Notes under the pieces: model-generated
Told to the model about the DNA's origin: nothing
Databases searched by the model: none
Seen by the model: only the letters and a program-made list of their open reading frames with translations
Assembly (NCBI GenBank): GCA_950097015.1
Contig: CATNEN010000003.1
Location: forward strand, 13,683,001 to 13,747,000
Length of the DNA: 64,000 nt
Direction: 5' to 3'
Source of the DNA: Macrostomum hystrix
Taxonomy: Eukaryota; Platyhelminthes; Macrostomidae
Made by a program: the position numbers and the translations under genes
Part shown: piece by piece, positions 22,252 to 34,320 of the stretch
How positions within the stretch are numbered: position 1 is the stretch's first letter
Layout of the letters: every line of letters starts with the position of its first letter

Positions 22252-24334
22252 GATCGATTGATTGATTGATTGATTGATTAATTAAATGATTGATTGATTA
22301 ATTTGCTGATTGGTTGATTGATTAGCTGTTTAATTACCTAACAGTCCTAGCTAATTGATTTGTTAATAGCAGAAGGACCCGCTGCCTACTGCCCAATAGT
22401 TCTCAAACCGATTTTCGTGAAGGTCCATCATATGGATCACAATTTTCCACCCTGTGCGATGGATGAACTAACTTTCCAAGCCGTCCGACGTCAGCATCGT
22501 CGAAATATTCAGCGTTTCTTGTCAAGGACCTTGTAGTTGTAGATATGGATCCTTGTAATTACGAGTAGAATCTAAATTGGTTAAAAAAATTTACTAATAT
22601 AGTCAATACAATGTGATCAACCGACACGGTTACATCATGACATTTAGTGAGCAAAAAAAATTTTGGTCGTTTTTGTGATTCCGGAAGTTTTGTCATCGGA
22701 TAGATTGGAAAAGTTTAATCTGTATTGAAGATTTTCATGACGATTGGTTGAATAATTTTAGGAGATACAGAAACTTATTGGTATTTGATATACCCACGTG
22801 GTCTTCATACAGTTTAGCTAGTAATTGGTTAAAAGGCAGATTGTTTAATTGATTGATTGACCGATAAGTTACTTAATTAGTTGATTGATTGACCGATAAG
22901 TTACTTGATTAATTGATTGATTGACCGATAAGTTACTTGATTAATTGATTGATTGACCGATAAGTTACTTGATTAATTGATTGATTGACCGATAAGTTAC
23001 TTGATTAATTGATTGATTGACCGATAAGCTACTTGATTAGTTGATTGATTGACCGATAAGTTACTTGATTAATTGATTGATTGACCGATAAGTTACTTGA
23101 TTAGTTGATTGATTGACCGATCAGTTACTTGATTAATTGATTGATTGACTGATAAGTTACTTGATTAATTGATTGATTGACCGATAAGTTACTTGATTAA
23201 TTGATTGATTGACCGATAAGTTACTTGATTAATTGATTGATTGACCGATAAGTTACTTGATTAATTGATTGATTGACCGATAAGCTACTTGATTAGTTGA
23301 TTGATTGACCGATAAGTTACTTGATTAATTGATTGATTGACCGATAAGTTACTTGATTAGTTGATTGATTGACCGATCAGTTACTTGATTAATTGATTGA
23401 TTGACTGATAAGTTACTTGATTAATTGATTGATTGACCGATAAGTTACTTGATTAATTGATTGATTGACCGATAAGTTACTTGATTAATTGATTGATTGA
23501 CCGATAAGTTACTTGATTAATTGATTGATTGACTGATAAGTTACTTGATTAATTGATTGATTGACCGATAAGTTACTTGATTAATTGATTGATTGACCGA
23601 TAAGTTACTTGATTAATTGATTGATTGACCGATAAGTTACTTGATTAATTGATTGATTGACCGATAAGTTACTTGATTAATTGATTGATTGACCGATAAG
23701 TTACTTGATTAATTGATTGATTGACCGATAAGCTACTTGATTTATTGATTGATTGACCGATAAGTTACTTGATTAATTGATTTGTTGATTCAATAACTGA
23801 TTGATTGGTTCAATCAATCAATTAACCGTTCGCTAATTGGTTGGCTGGTTAGTTTGTCCATTGTTGATTCACCGATGACTGATAAATGTTTTATGACTGA
23901 TCGAAGAACTAATAATTTTGGCGTCAATTATCTGGTTTATTTATGAATAACTGATTAAATAGTCAACTGATTTAATAACTGATAATTAATAGATCAATTA
24001 GATTCTTTTAAAAAAATCATCCATAATCTTATTATTCTTCAAGTGCGCCTCGAGAATCTGCTACAAGGACAAACTTTTAAGCGCCCGGCAAATAGCCAGT
24101 TTGAATGTCACCATGTTTAACAGGGCCAACAGTTTCCCGTGTTTTGTTCGCAAAGAGTCAATCGGTACTGGTTGGGATGAGTTCTCCGCACTGTGGGGAA
24201 AAGAATTTAACCAGAGCCTGGTGTTCCACTGCATCCTCTGGCCTGTGGCAGCGTTCGGCTTTGGACTCGTGCTCATGTGGACTGTGTACTGTACGGCTGG
24301 ATGCACAGTCTGGGGCAACAGTGTCAGCATCTGA
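21636..24334 (+). CDS. KCNMB: BK channel beta-subunit-like protein, copy 3 (divergent)
   Basis: Third member of the cluster. Exons 21636-22052 and 24044-24334 join in phase 0 to give 235 residues. The N-terminus is about 45 residues longer than in copies 1 and 2 and unrelated to them. TM1 is WLYLIGATLLLLGLVVELIC. The loop has FPCLTVRVSFNGT, sequons NGT, NVT and NQS, and a second SFPCFVRK motif. TM2 follows LVFHCILWPVAAFGFGL, and the end is CTAGCTVWGNSVSI. The ATG at 21636 is the first in frame; AG sites at 21609-21610 and 21620-21621 could accept a 5' UTR splice. The 2-kb intron contains TGAT-rich sequence and a 32-bp tandem array. Same intron position and phase as copies 1 and 2, so common descent is clear despite divergence. 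Confidence 0.85.
22082..22365. repeat. TGAT-rich imperfect microsatellite
   Basis: GATTGATTGATT runs with point changes, in the intron of BK beta copy 3. Confidence 0.9.
22366..22845. other. Unique 480-bp segment between two TGAT arrays
   Basis: Non-repetitive, more GC-rich sequence in the BK beta copy 3 intron, bounded on both sides by TGAT-rich DNA. No open frame or SINE box seen. It could be an old insertion into one array. Confidence 0.5.
22845..23795. repeat. 32-bp tandem repeat, about 29 copies
   Basis: Unit contains GATTGACCGATAAGTTACTT. Rare variants (GATCAG, ACTGATAAG, AAGCTACTT) recur in the same order about 257 bp apart, indicating block duplication of eight units. Confidence 0.96.
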
Positions 24335-24404
24335 GTACAAACACTCGAAAGTACGATTGTTAATCCATTTATCAATGAGTTGCGAAGTCTGCGCATTAAA
24401 TCAA

Positions 24405-25510
24405 TGAGAAATCAAATCGATTATAGGATTAGCTGATCCAATTAAGAATATCGAGTCTAGGATTGATTAATCCAATTGAGAAATGCGATTCTAGGATTAG
24501 CTAATCCAATTGAGAAATGCGATTCTAGGATTAGCTAATCCATTTGAGAAATGTGATTCTAGGATTAGCTAATCCATTTGAGAAATGCGATTCTAGGATT
24601 AGCTAATCCATTTGAGAAATGCGATTCTAGGATTAGCTAATCCATTTGAGAAATGCGATTCTAGGATTAGTTAATCCATTTGAGAAATGCGATTCTAGGA
24701 TTAGCTAATCCAATTGAGAAATGCGATTCTAGGATTAGCTAATCCAATTGAGAAATGCGATTATAGGATTAGCTGATCCAATTAAGGAAATCGAGTCTAG
24801 GATTGGTTAATCCAATTGAGAAATGTGATTCTAGGATTGGTTAATCCAATTGAGAAATGTGATTCTAGGATTAGTTAATCCATTTGAGAAATGCGATTCT
24901 AGGATTAGCTAATCCAATTGAGAAATGCGATTCTGGGATTAGCTAATCCAATTGAGAAATGCGATTCTAGGATTAGCTAATCCAATTGAGAAATGCGATT
25001 CTAGGATTAGCTAATCCATTTGAGAAATGTGATTCTAGGATTAGCTAATCCAATTGAGAAATGCGATTCTAGGATTAGCTAATCCATTTGAGAAATGCGA
25101 TTCTAGGATTAGTTAATCCATTTGAGAAATGCGATTCTAGGATTAGCTAATCCATTTGAGAAATGTGATTCTAGGATTAGCTAATCCATTTGAGAAATGC
25201 GATTCTAGGATTAGCTAATCCATTTGAGAAATGCGATTCTAGGATTAGCTAATCCATTTGAGAAATGCGATTCTAGGATTAGTTAATCCAATTGAGAAGT
25301 TGAATTCTAGGATTAGTTAATCCAATTGAGAAGTTGAATTCTAGGATTAGTTAATCCAATTGAGAAGTTGAATTCTAGGATTAGTTAATCCAATTGAGAA
25401 GTTGAATTCTAGGATTAGTTAATCCAATTGAGAAATGTGATTCTAGGATTAGTTAATCCAATTGAGAAGTTGAATTCTAGGATTAGCTAATCCGATTGAG
25501 ATAATGAGAT
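24405..25510. repeat. 34-bp tandem repeat with internal palindrome, about 32 copies
   Basis: Each unit carries TCTAGGATTAGCTAATCC, whose 14-bp core GGATTAGCTAATCC is a perfect palindrome, followed by AATTGAGAAATGCGAT. Starts 70 bp after the stop of BK beta copy 3. Confidence 0.96.
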
Positions 25511-26485
25511 TCCAGACTAATCTAATTCATTTTGAAATAAAATTCTAGTGATAATCAATCAAAATGACAAACGATATTCTAGGATTAGCTAATTTAATGA
25601 GACATTGTTCATATGCTCATCGTTCTGGAAGGCTCATTGTTCATATTCTCAAATGGAGGTCAACCATTTTTTATCGCATCATTCGCAAGTTTTTTACAGC
25701 AAAAATTGTTTTCTCTTGTTTCATTAATTTTGTATTTTTTTTTACGAGTATCAGATTCATCTAATGAAAATCATCATGCTTAAAATTTACGTGATTATTA
25801 AAATATTATGTTTTCATTTTCTTTGTAAGCAGACCGTTATATAAAAAGAAAAGATCGATTACATTTTTATGTTTTCCTTTTTTCTTAAATTTTTAAAACA
25901 AAATAAATTTGACAAACATCGTAATGGTTTACTTTAATTGCTACTTATTTTAAGTTATCAGTAGGGTAGTAGCAATCTTAAATCCTAAATAAGGTTTAAC
26001 CCTATTTTTTTAATTTGTAACATTACTGATTTATAATGATTCGGTCATTGAATAAAACATAGGATACGAAAGTACATTCTTATTCTATTCACTATTTTCC
26101 TCTCGAAGTTCACACAATATCAATAATTTTTTAGTTCCCCAATCAAGCAGCAACCAGAAATCCACAACGCTTTTCCTAGAATTGAGCCAAAGAAGGCAAA
26201 ATTCGATACATCGACGGCTTTAGTACCGTTCAGCTAGCTAAAAACCGAGGTATGGGGATCGAAAATTAGGGGAAAACATGGGAGCTCGACATAGTGAGAT
26301 GGGATGAGAACGATCGGTGGAGCTAAGACTTCACAAATCAATTCATCTTAGCACACCGCGGTGTTCAAAAATGGACTTCTGTGTCCGGCTAGTTACTCGC
26401 CGCAACAAAAATCGATTCCTGTAAATCCTTCGCGCAAAATCCCCACTCTACTTGGCTCTTATAGTGAATAGTTGTTCTGCTTGTC
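25511..26485. other. AT-rich spacer, no gene seen
   Basis: Unique sequence between two large arrays. Only a short open frame (25564-25764) without family features. Confidence 0.6.
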
Positions 26486-26486
26486 A

Positions 26487-27800
26487 GTGAATGAAGGAAT
26501 AGAATGGTTTTCTAGTCTAGCCTCTCAGTGGATGAAGGAATAGAATGGATTGCTAGTCTAGCCTCTCAGTGGATGAAGGAAAAGAATGGATTGCTAGTCT
26601 AGCCTCTCAGTGGATGAAGGAATAGAATGGATTGCTAGTCTAGCCTCTCAGTGGATGAAGGAATAGAATGGATTGCTAGTCTAGCCACTCAGTGGATGAA
26701 GGAATAGAATGGATTGCTAGTCTAGCCTCTCAGTGGATGAAGGAATAGAATGGATTGCTAGTCTAGCCTCTCAGTGGATGAAGGAATAGAATGGATTGCT
26801 AGTCTAGCCTCTCAGTGGATGAAGGAATAGAATGGATTGCTAGTCTAGCCTCTCAGTGGATGAAGGAATAGAATGGATTGCTAGTCTAGCCTCTCAGTGG
26901 ATGAAGGAATAGAATGGATTGCCAGTCTAGCCTCTCAGTGGATGAAGGAATAGAATGGATTGCTAGTCTAGCCTCTCAGTGGATGAAGGAACAGAATGGA
27001 TTGCTAGTCTAGCCTCTCAGTGGATGAAGGAACAGAATGGATTGCTAGTCTAGCCTCTCAGTGGATGAAGGAATAGAATGGATTGCTAGTCTAGCCTCTC
27101 AGTGGATGAAGGAATAGAATGGATTGCTAGTCTAGCCTCTCAGTGGATGAAGGAATAGAATGGATTGCTAGTCTAGCCTCTCATTGGATGAAGGAATAGA
27201 ATGGATTGCTAGTCTATCCTCTCAGTGGATGAAGGAATAGAATGGATTGCTAGTCTAGCCTCTCAGTGGATGAAGGAATAGAATGGATTGCCAGTCTAGC
27301 CTCTCAGTGGATGAAGGAATAGAATGGATTGCTAGTCTAGCCTCTCAGTGGATGAAGGAACAGAATGGATTGCTAGTCTAGCCTCTCAGTGGATGAAGGA
27401 ACAGAATGGATTGCTAGTCTAGCCTCTCAGTGGATGAAGGAATAGAATGGATTGCTAGTCTAGCCTCTCAGTGGATGAAGGAATAGAATGGATTGCTAGT
27501 CTAGCCTCTCAGTGGATGAAGGAATAGAATGGATTGCTAGTCTAGCCTCTCATTGGATGAAGGAATAGAATGGATTGCTAGTCTAGCCTCTCAGTGGATG
27601 AAGGAATAGAATGGATTGCTAGTCTAGCCTCTCAGTGGATGAAGGAATAGAATGGATTGCTAGTCTAGCCTCTCAGTGGATGAAGGAATAGAATGGATTG
27701 CTAGTCTAGCCTCTCAGTGGATGAAGGAATAGAATGGATTGCTAGTCTATCCTCTCATTGGATGAAGGAATAGAATGGATTGCTAGTCTAGCCTCTCATA
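26487..27800. repeat. 41-bp tandem repeat, about 32 copies
   Basis: Unit contains CAGTGGATGAAGGAATAGAA and TGGATTGCTAGTCTAGCCTC. Variants GCCAGTCTAG (26920, 27290) and CATTGGATG (27182, 27551) recur about 369 bp apart, i.e. nine units, giving a higher-order repeat. Confidence 0.97.
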
Positions 27801-28124
27801 CACTTTCACACACACGTTCACTAGAAGTTGATTTAGCGTGGCCTTGTTGTAGTTAATAATTTAAGATGGCATTGCTGAGAGGAAAAGCTATGGATCTAAA
27901 ACTCACGTTTTTTTGGGGTTGAGTCTAAGCCTCGTCGCTAGTTGATGCGTCACGGTGATGCAGCTCTGGATCAGAGATGAGTTTGGGATGGGGGCTGTTC
28001 TCCGCTATGCCAGATTAAACTAGTTTTGAGTACAATGATACACAGGCTTGAGATGCAGGGGACAGCACATAGTAGAACTTACATTTTCTTAATTCTGTCT
28101 TTCTCGTTATATATCTATATCATT
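27801..28124. other. Unique spacer between two large arrays
   Basis: About 320 bp with no gene or SINE box seen. Confidence 0.5.
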
Positions 28125-31100
28125 GATAGTGAGATGCTAATAGAGAGACAGTGAGATGCTAATAGAGACATGAGATGCTAATAGAGACAGTGAGATGCTA
28201 ATAGAGAGACAGTGAGATGCTAATAGAGAGACAGTGAGATGCTAATAGAGACAGTGAGATGCTAATAGAGACAGTGAGATGCTAATAGAGACAGTGAGAT
28301 GCTAATAGAGACAGTGAGATGCTAATAGAGACAGTGAGATGCTAATAGAGAGACAGTGAGATGCTAATAGAGACAGTGAGATGCTAATAGAGACAGTGAG
28401 ATGCTAATAGAGAGACAGTGAGATGCTAATAGAGACAGTGAGATGCTAATAGAGAGACAGTGAGATGCTAATAGAGACAGTGAGATGCTAATAGAGAGAC
28501 AGTGAGATGCTAATAGAGACAGTGAGATGCTAATAGAGAGACAGTGAGATGCTAATAGAGACAGTGAGATGCTAATAGAGACAGTGAGATGCTAATAGAG
28601 AGACAGTGAGAGGCTAATAGAGACTGTGAGATGCTAATAGAGACAGTGAGATGCTAATAGAGACAGTGAGATGCTAATAGAGAGACAGTGAGATGCTAAT
28701 AGAGACAGTGAGATGCTAATAGAGAGACAGTGAGATGCTAATAGAGACAGTGAGATGCTAATAGAGAGACAGTGAGATGCTAATAGAGACAGTGAGATGC
28801 TAATAGAGAGACAGTGAGATGCTAATAGAGACAGTGAGATGCTAATAGAGACAGTGAGATGCTAATAGAGAGACAGTGAGAGGCTAATAGAGACTGTGAG
28901 ATGCTAATAGAGACAGTGAGATGCTAATAGAGACAGTGAGATGCTAATAGAGACAGTGAGATGCTAATAGAGACAGTGAGATGCTAAAAAATAGACAGTG
29001 AGATGCTAATAGAGAGACAGTGAGATGCTAATAGAGAGACAGTGAGATGCTAATAGAGACAGTGAGATGCTAATAGAGAGACAGTGAGATGCTAATAGAG
29101 ACAGTGAGATGCTAATAGAGACAGTGAGATGCTAATAGAGACAGTGAGATGCTAATAGAGACAGTGAGATGCTAATAGAGACAGTGAGATGCTAATAGAG
29201 ACAGTGAGATGCTAATAGAGACAGTGAGATGCTAATAGAGACAGTGAGATGCTAATAGAGACAGTGAGATGCTAATAGAGAGACAGTGAGATGCTAATAG
29301 AGACAGTGAGATGCTAATAGAGACAGTGAGATGCTAATAGAGACAGTGAGATGCTAATAGAGACAGTGAGATGCTAATAGAGACTGCGAGATGCTAATAG
29401 AGAGACAGTGAGATGCTAATAGAGACTGCGAGATGCTAATAGAGAGACAGTGAGATGCTAATAGAGACAGTGAGATGCTAATAGAGACATGAGATGCTAA
29501 TAGAGACAGTGAGATGCTAATAGAGACTGTGAGAGGCTAATAGAGACAGTGAGATGCTAATAGAGACAGTGAGATGCTGATAGAGACAGTGAGATGCTAA
29601 TAGAGAGACAGTGAGATGCTAATAGAGACAGTGAGATGCTAATAGAGACAGTGAGATGCTAATAGAGAGACAGTGAGATGCTAATAGAGACAGTGAGATG
29701 CTAATAGAGACAGTGAGATGCTAATAGAGACAGTGAGATGCTAATAGAGACAGTGAGATGCTAATAGAGACAGTGAGATGCTAATAGAGACAGTGAGATG
29801 CTAATAGAGACAGTGAGATGCTAATAGAGACAGTGAGGTGCTAATAGAGACAGTGAGATGCTAATAGAGAGACAGTGAGATGCTAATAGAGAGACAGTGA
29901 GATGCTAATAGAGACAGTGAGATGCTAATAGAGACAGTGAGATGCTAATAGAGACAGTGAGATGCTAATAGAGAGACAGTGAGATGCTAATAGAGACAGT
30001 GAGATGCTAATAGAGACAGTGAGATGCTTATAGAGACAGTGAGATGCTAATAGAGACAGTGAGATGCTAATAGAGACAGTGAGATGCTAATAGAGACAGT
30101 GGGATGCTAATAGAGAGACAGTGAGATGCTAATAGAGACAGTGAGATGCTAATAGAGACAGTGAGATGCTAATAGAGACAGTGAGATGCTAATAGAGACA
30201 GTGAGATGCTAATAGAGAGACAGTGAGATGCTAATAGAGACAGTGAGATGCTAATAGAGACAGTGAGATGCTAATAGAGACAGTGAGATGCTAATAGAGA
30301 CAGTGAGATGCTAATAGAGACAGTGAGATGCTAATAGAGACAGTGAGATGCTAATAGAGACAGTGAGATGCTAATAGAGACAGTGAGATGCTAATAGAGA
30401 CAGTGAGATGCTAATAGAGACAGTGAGATGCTAATAGAGACAGTGAGATGCTAATAGAGACAGTGAGATGCTAATAGAGAGACAGTGAGATGCTAATAGA
30501 GACAGTGAGATGCTAATAGAGACAGTGAGATGCTAATAGAGACAGTGAGATGCTAATAGAGAGACAGTGAGATGCTAATAGAGACAGTGAGATGCTAATA
30601 GAGAGACAGTGAGATGCTAATAGAGACAGTGAGATGCTAATAGAGACAGTGAGATGCTAATAGAGACAGTGAGATGCTAATAGAGACAGTGAGATGCTAA
30701 TAGAGACAGTGAGATGCTAATAGAGACAGTGAGATGCTAATAGAGACAGTGAGATGCTAATAGAGACAGTGAGATGCTAATAGAGACAGTGAGATGCTAA
30801 TAGAGAGACAGTGAGATGCTAATAGAGACAGTGAGATGCTAATAGAGACAGTGAGATGCTAATAGAGACAGTGAGATGCTAATAGAGACAGTGAGATGCT
30901 AATAGAGACTGCGAGATGCTAATAGAGAGACAGTGAGATGCTAATAGAGACTGCGAGATGCTAATAGAGAGACAGTGAGATGCTAATAGAGACAGTGAGA
31001 TGCTAATAGAGACATGAGATGCTAATAGAGACAGTGAGATGCTAATAGAGACTGTGAGAGGCTAATAGAGACAGTGAGATGCTAATAGAGACAGTGAGAT

Positions 31101-32430
31101 GCTGATAGAGACAGTGAGATGCTAATAGAGAGACAGTGAGATGCTAATAGAGACAGTGAGATGCTAATAGAGACAGTGAGATGCTAATAGAGAGACAGTG
31201 AGATGCTAATAGAGACAGTGAGATGCTAATAGAGACAGTGAGATGCTAATAGAGACAGTGAGATGCTAATAGAGACAGTGAGATGCTAATAGAGACAGTG
31301 AGATGCTAATAGAGACAGTGAGATGCTAATAGAGACAGTGAGATGCTAATAGAGACAGTGAGGTGCTAATAGAGACAGTGAGATGCTAATAGAGAGACAG
31401 TGAGATGCTAATAGAGAGACAGTGAGATGCTAATAGAGACAGTGAGATGCTAATAGAGACAGTGAGATGCTAATAGAGACAGTGAGATGCTAATAGAGAG
31501 ACAGTGAGATGCTAATAGAGACAGTGAGATGCTAATAGAGACAGTGAGATGCTTATAGAGACAGTGAGATGCTAATAGAGACAGTGAGATGCTAATAGAG
31601 ACAGTGAGATGCTAATAGAGACAGTGGGATGCTAATAGAGAGACAGTGAGATGCTAATAGAGACAGTGAGATGCTAATAGAGACAGTGAGATGCTAATAG
31701 AGACAGTGAGATGCTAATAGAGACAGTGAGATGCTAATAGAGAGACAGTGAGATGCTAATAGAGACAGTGAGATGCTAATAGAGACAGTGAGATGCTAAT
31801 AGAGACAGTGAGATGCTAATAGAGACAGTGAGATGCTAATAGAGACAGTGAGATGCTAATAGAGACAGTGAGATGCTAATAGAGACAGTGAGATGCTAAT
31901 AGAGACAGTGAGATGCTAATAGAGACAGTGAGATGCTAATAGAGACAGTGAGATGCTAATAGAGACAGTGAGATGCTAATAGAGAGACAGTGAGATGCTA
32001 ATAGAGACAGTGAGATGCTAATAGAGACAGTGAGATGCTAATAGAGACAGTGAGATGCTAATAGAGACAGTGAGATGCTAATAGAGACAGTGAGATGCTA
32101 ATAGAGACAGTGAGATGCTAATAGAGACAGTGAGATGCTAATAGAGACAGTGAGATGCTAATAGAGACAGTGAGATGCTAATAGAGACAGTGAGATGCTA
32201 ATAGAGAGACAGTGAGATGCTAATAGAGACAGTGAGATGCTAATAGAGACAGTGAGATGCTAATAGAGACAGTGAGATGCTAATAGAGACAGTGAGATGC
32301 TAATAGAGACTGCGAGATGCTAATAGAGAGACAGTGAGATGCTAATAGAGACTGCGAGATGCTAATAGAGAGACAGTGAGATGCTAATAGAGACAGTGAG
32401 ATGCTAATAGAGACAGTGAGATGCTAAAGA
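28125..32430. repeat. 4.3-kb satellite-like array of 20/22-bp units
   Basis: About 210 copies of GAGATGCTAATAGAGACAGT, with a 22-bp form carrying an extra AG. Rare variants give a superimposed long period: ACTGCGAG near 29381, 30906 and 32307, and GATGCTTATAG at 30023 and 31548. This means a ~1525-bp block duplicated, with a third partial copy about 124 bp shorter. Confidence 0.97.
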
Positions 32431-32857
32431 GGTGCTAAAAAGAATTATGCAAATGAGAAATTTAACTTAGGTTATAATTCTCATAATATTTGTCAGGCGT
32501 GACTAAATATATGTTAGCCGAATTTCTTATTCAAATGAGAAGCATTACATGTACTCATTCGTTTCACACTATATCAAACGTGCTTAAGTCCCCGTTTACT
32601 ATAGTTAGACAGGCATGAGAACAAGACAAATGGGTCGGCATTTCTTTAGTGAGAACACCGATTGCTTTAGGAGGACTTGGGAACAATGCTTTGAAGGGAT
32701 TTTCCTTCAAACCCAAACTGCTGAGAAGCATGAATAATTTATTCATATGTAGGTCTCTAATCTGAGCAGTTCACAGAAAAATTCGAACCTTTACACTAAA
32801 CAGTACTCAGTAAGTTTCGCTCAAAGAAAAAGCTATTCGTATTTTTCTGTTATGGAA

Positions 32858-33335
32858 TCTGAGTGGAACTAAGACCTTTTTGATCTTAGCCTCGATCTCA
32901 ACTTCGATCTCACCTTTGATGTCACCCTCGATCTCACCCTCGTTCTCACCTTGGTTCTCACCATCGATCTCACACTCGATCTCACCCTCGATCTCACCCT
33001 CGATCCCAAGCTTCGTTCTCACCCTCGATTTCACCCTCGATCTGTTATGGAATCTGAGTGGAACTAAGACCTTTTTGATCTTACCCTCGATCTCAACTTC
33101 GATCTCACCTTTGATGTCACCCTCGATCTCACCCTCGTTCTCACCTTGGTTCTCACCCTCGATCTCACCCTCGATCTCACTCTCGATCTCACCCTCGATA
33201 TCACTCTCGATCTCACCCTCGATCTCACCCTCGATATCACTCTCGATCTCACCCTCGATCTCACCCTCGATCTCACTCTCGATCTCAACCTCAATCTCAC
33301 CTTGGTTCCCACCTTCGATCTCACCCTTGATTGAT
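32858..33335. repeat. 12-bp repeat array within a 189-bp duplication
   Basis: Unit CTCGATCTCACC. A leading segment with GGAATCTGAGTGGAACTAAG occurs at about 32852 and 33051, so the array and its flank were copied together. The open frames on both strands are repeat artefacts. Confidence 0.93.
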
Positions 33336-34135
33336 AAAAGAAATTGATAAAATATTTTCAGCAAAAAAATTGAACTCACCGTGTCTGCGACAGAAAAATT
33401 AATTTTTGATGCAATGAATTCCCTCCTATGTATTCTCAACTAGACTGCCTGAGCGCTAGCTGCCACATCTGTATAATATTTATCCCCTATCCTTCATTCT
33501 CTTCAGTCCAACTCCTAACTGTCTACGTGCGTTGTAGGTAAAAAATAGAGAATGCTCTCTGATTGGCTGAAAATTCATTCCTCCTCAAATGGATCATTCC
33601 AGCAGTGACAGTGCATGGAGGCTCAAACAGATAGCCTATTGTTGCTTAGCTGCACATTTTCCCTGCCTCAATGAATCTCCCCCCCCCGGAGACTGTCTCT
33701 CTCGTAAACACAATTGAAGCCCTTCCTATTTTACAATTTTGGGATTTTGGGATTTAGCGAAATATGCGAAGATTATTAGGGCCCCCTTTATTCTAGCTAG
33801 GAAATTAAAAAGCCGTGATTTGCTGTGCCTGGTAACAGGCCAAAATCCATTGTTTTCTGCCTTCTCATTGTCATCCATCTAGGCAGGCATTCTGCTTTTT
33901 TGTGAAAGCAAGTCTGGTGCATGAACAGAACAGGGACATGTCATAGTAGGCACCTATAGAAAACTTGCATGCCAAAATGAGGCTATATTGGAAAGATGAG
34001 TCCTAAAAGGATTCCTTAGATCATGCCTTGACTAATTCTCTTTCCATAATCATCTCATACAATTTAGGTATACACAACCTACATGTACTTACCTAGTTAA
34101 TCGCCGTTCAGTGTATAGCTACTTTTTCATTCATC
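33336..34135. other. Unique intergenic sequence, no gene seen
   Basis: About 800 bp of mixed composition. No recognisable coding or RNA feature. Confidence 0.5.
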
Positions 34136-34320
34136 CCAACTTCACGCCGGCACCACCCACCTCACTCCAACATGTAAACTCACTTCCTGCCCCGCCAGTC
34201 ACCCACCTCACGCCGGCACCAACCACCTCACTCCAACATGCATGTGCACTCACTTCCTGCCCCGCCAGTCACCTACCTCACGCCGGCACCAACCAACCTC
34301 ACTCCAACTGTACGCGCCCA
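34136..34320. repeat. About 72-bp tandem repeat, 2-3 copies
   Basis: Segments with CACGCCGGCACC and CACCTCACTCCAACATG recur at about 34143, 34211 and 34278. Confidence 0.8.

Noticed and set aside
24405-32430. Possible CRISPR array (regular direct repeats)
   Set aside because: Eukaryotic context, repeats are contiguous with no unique spacers, and no cas genes.
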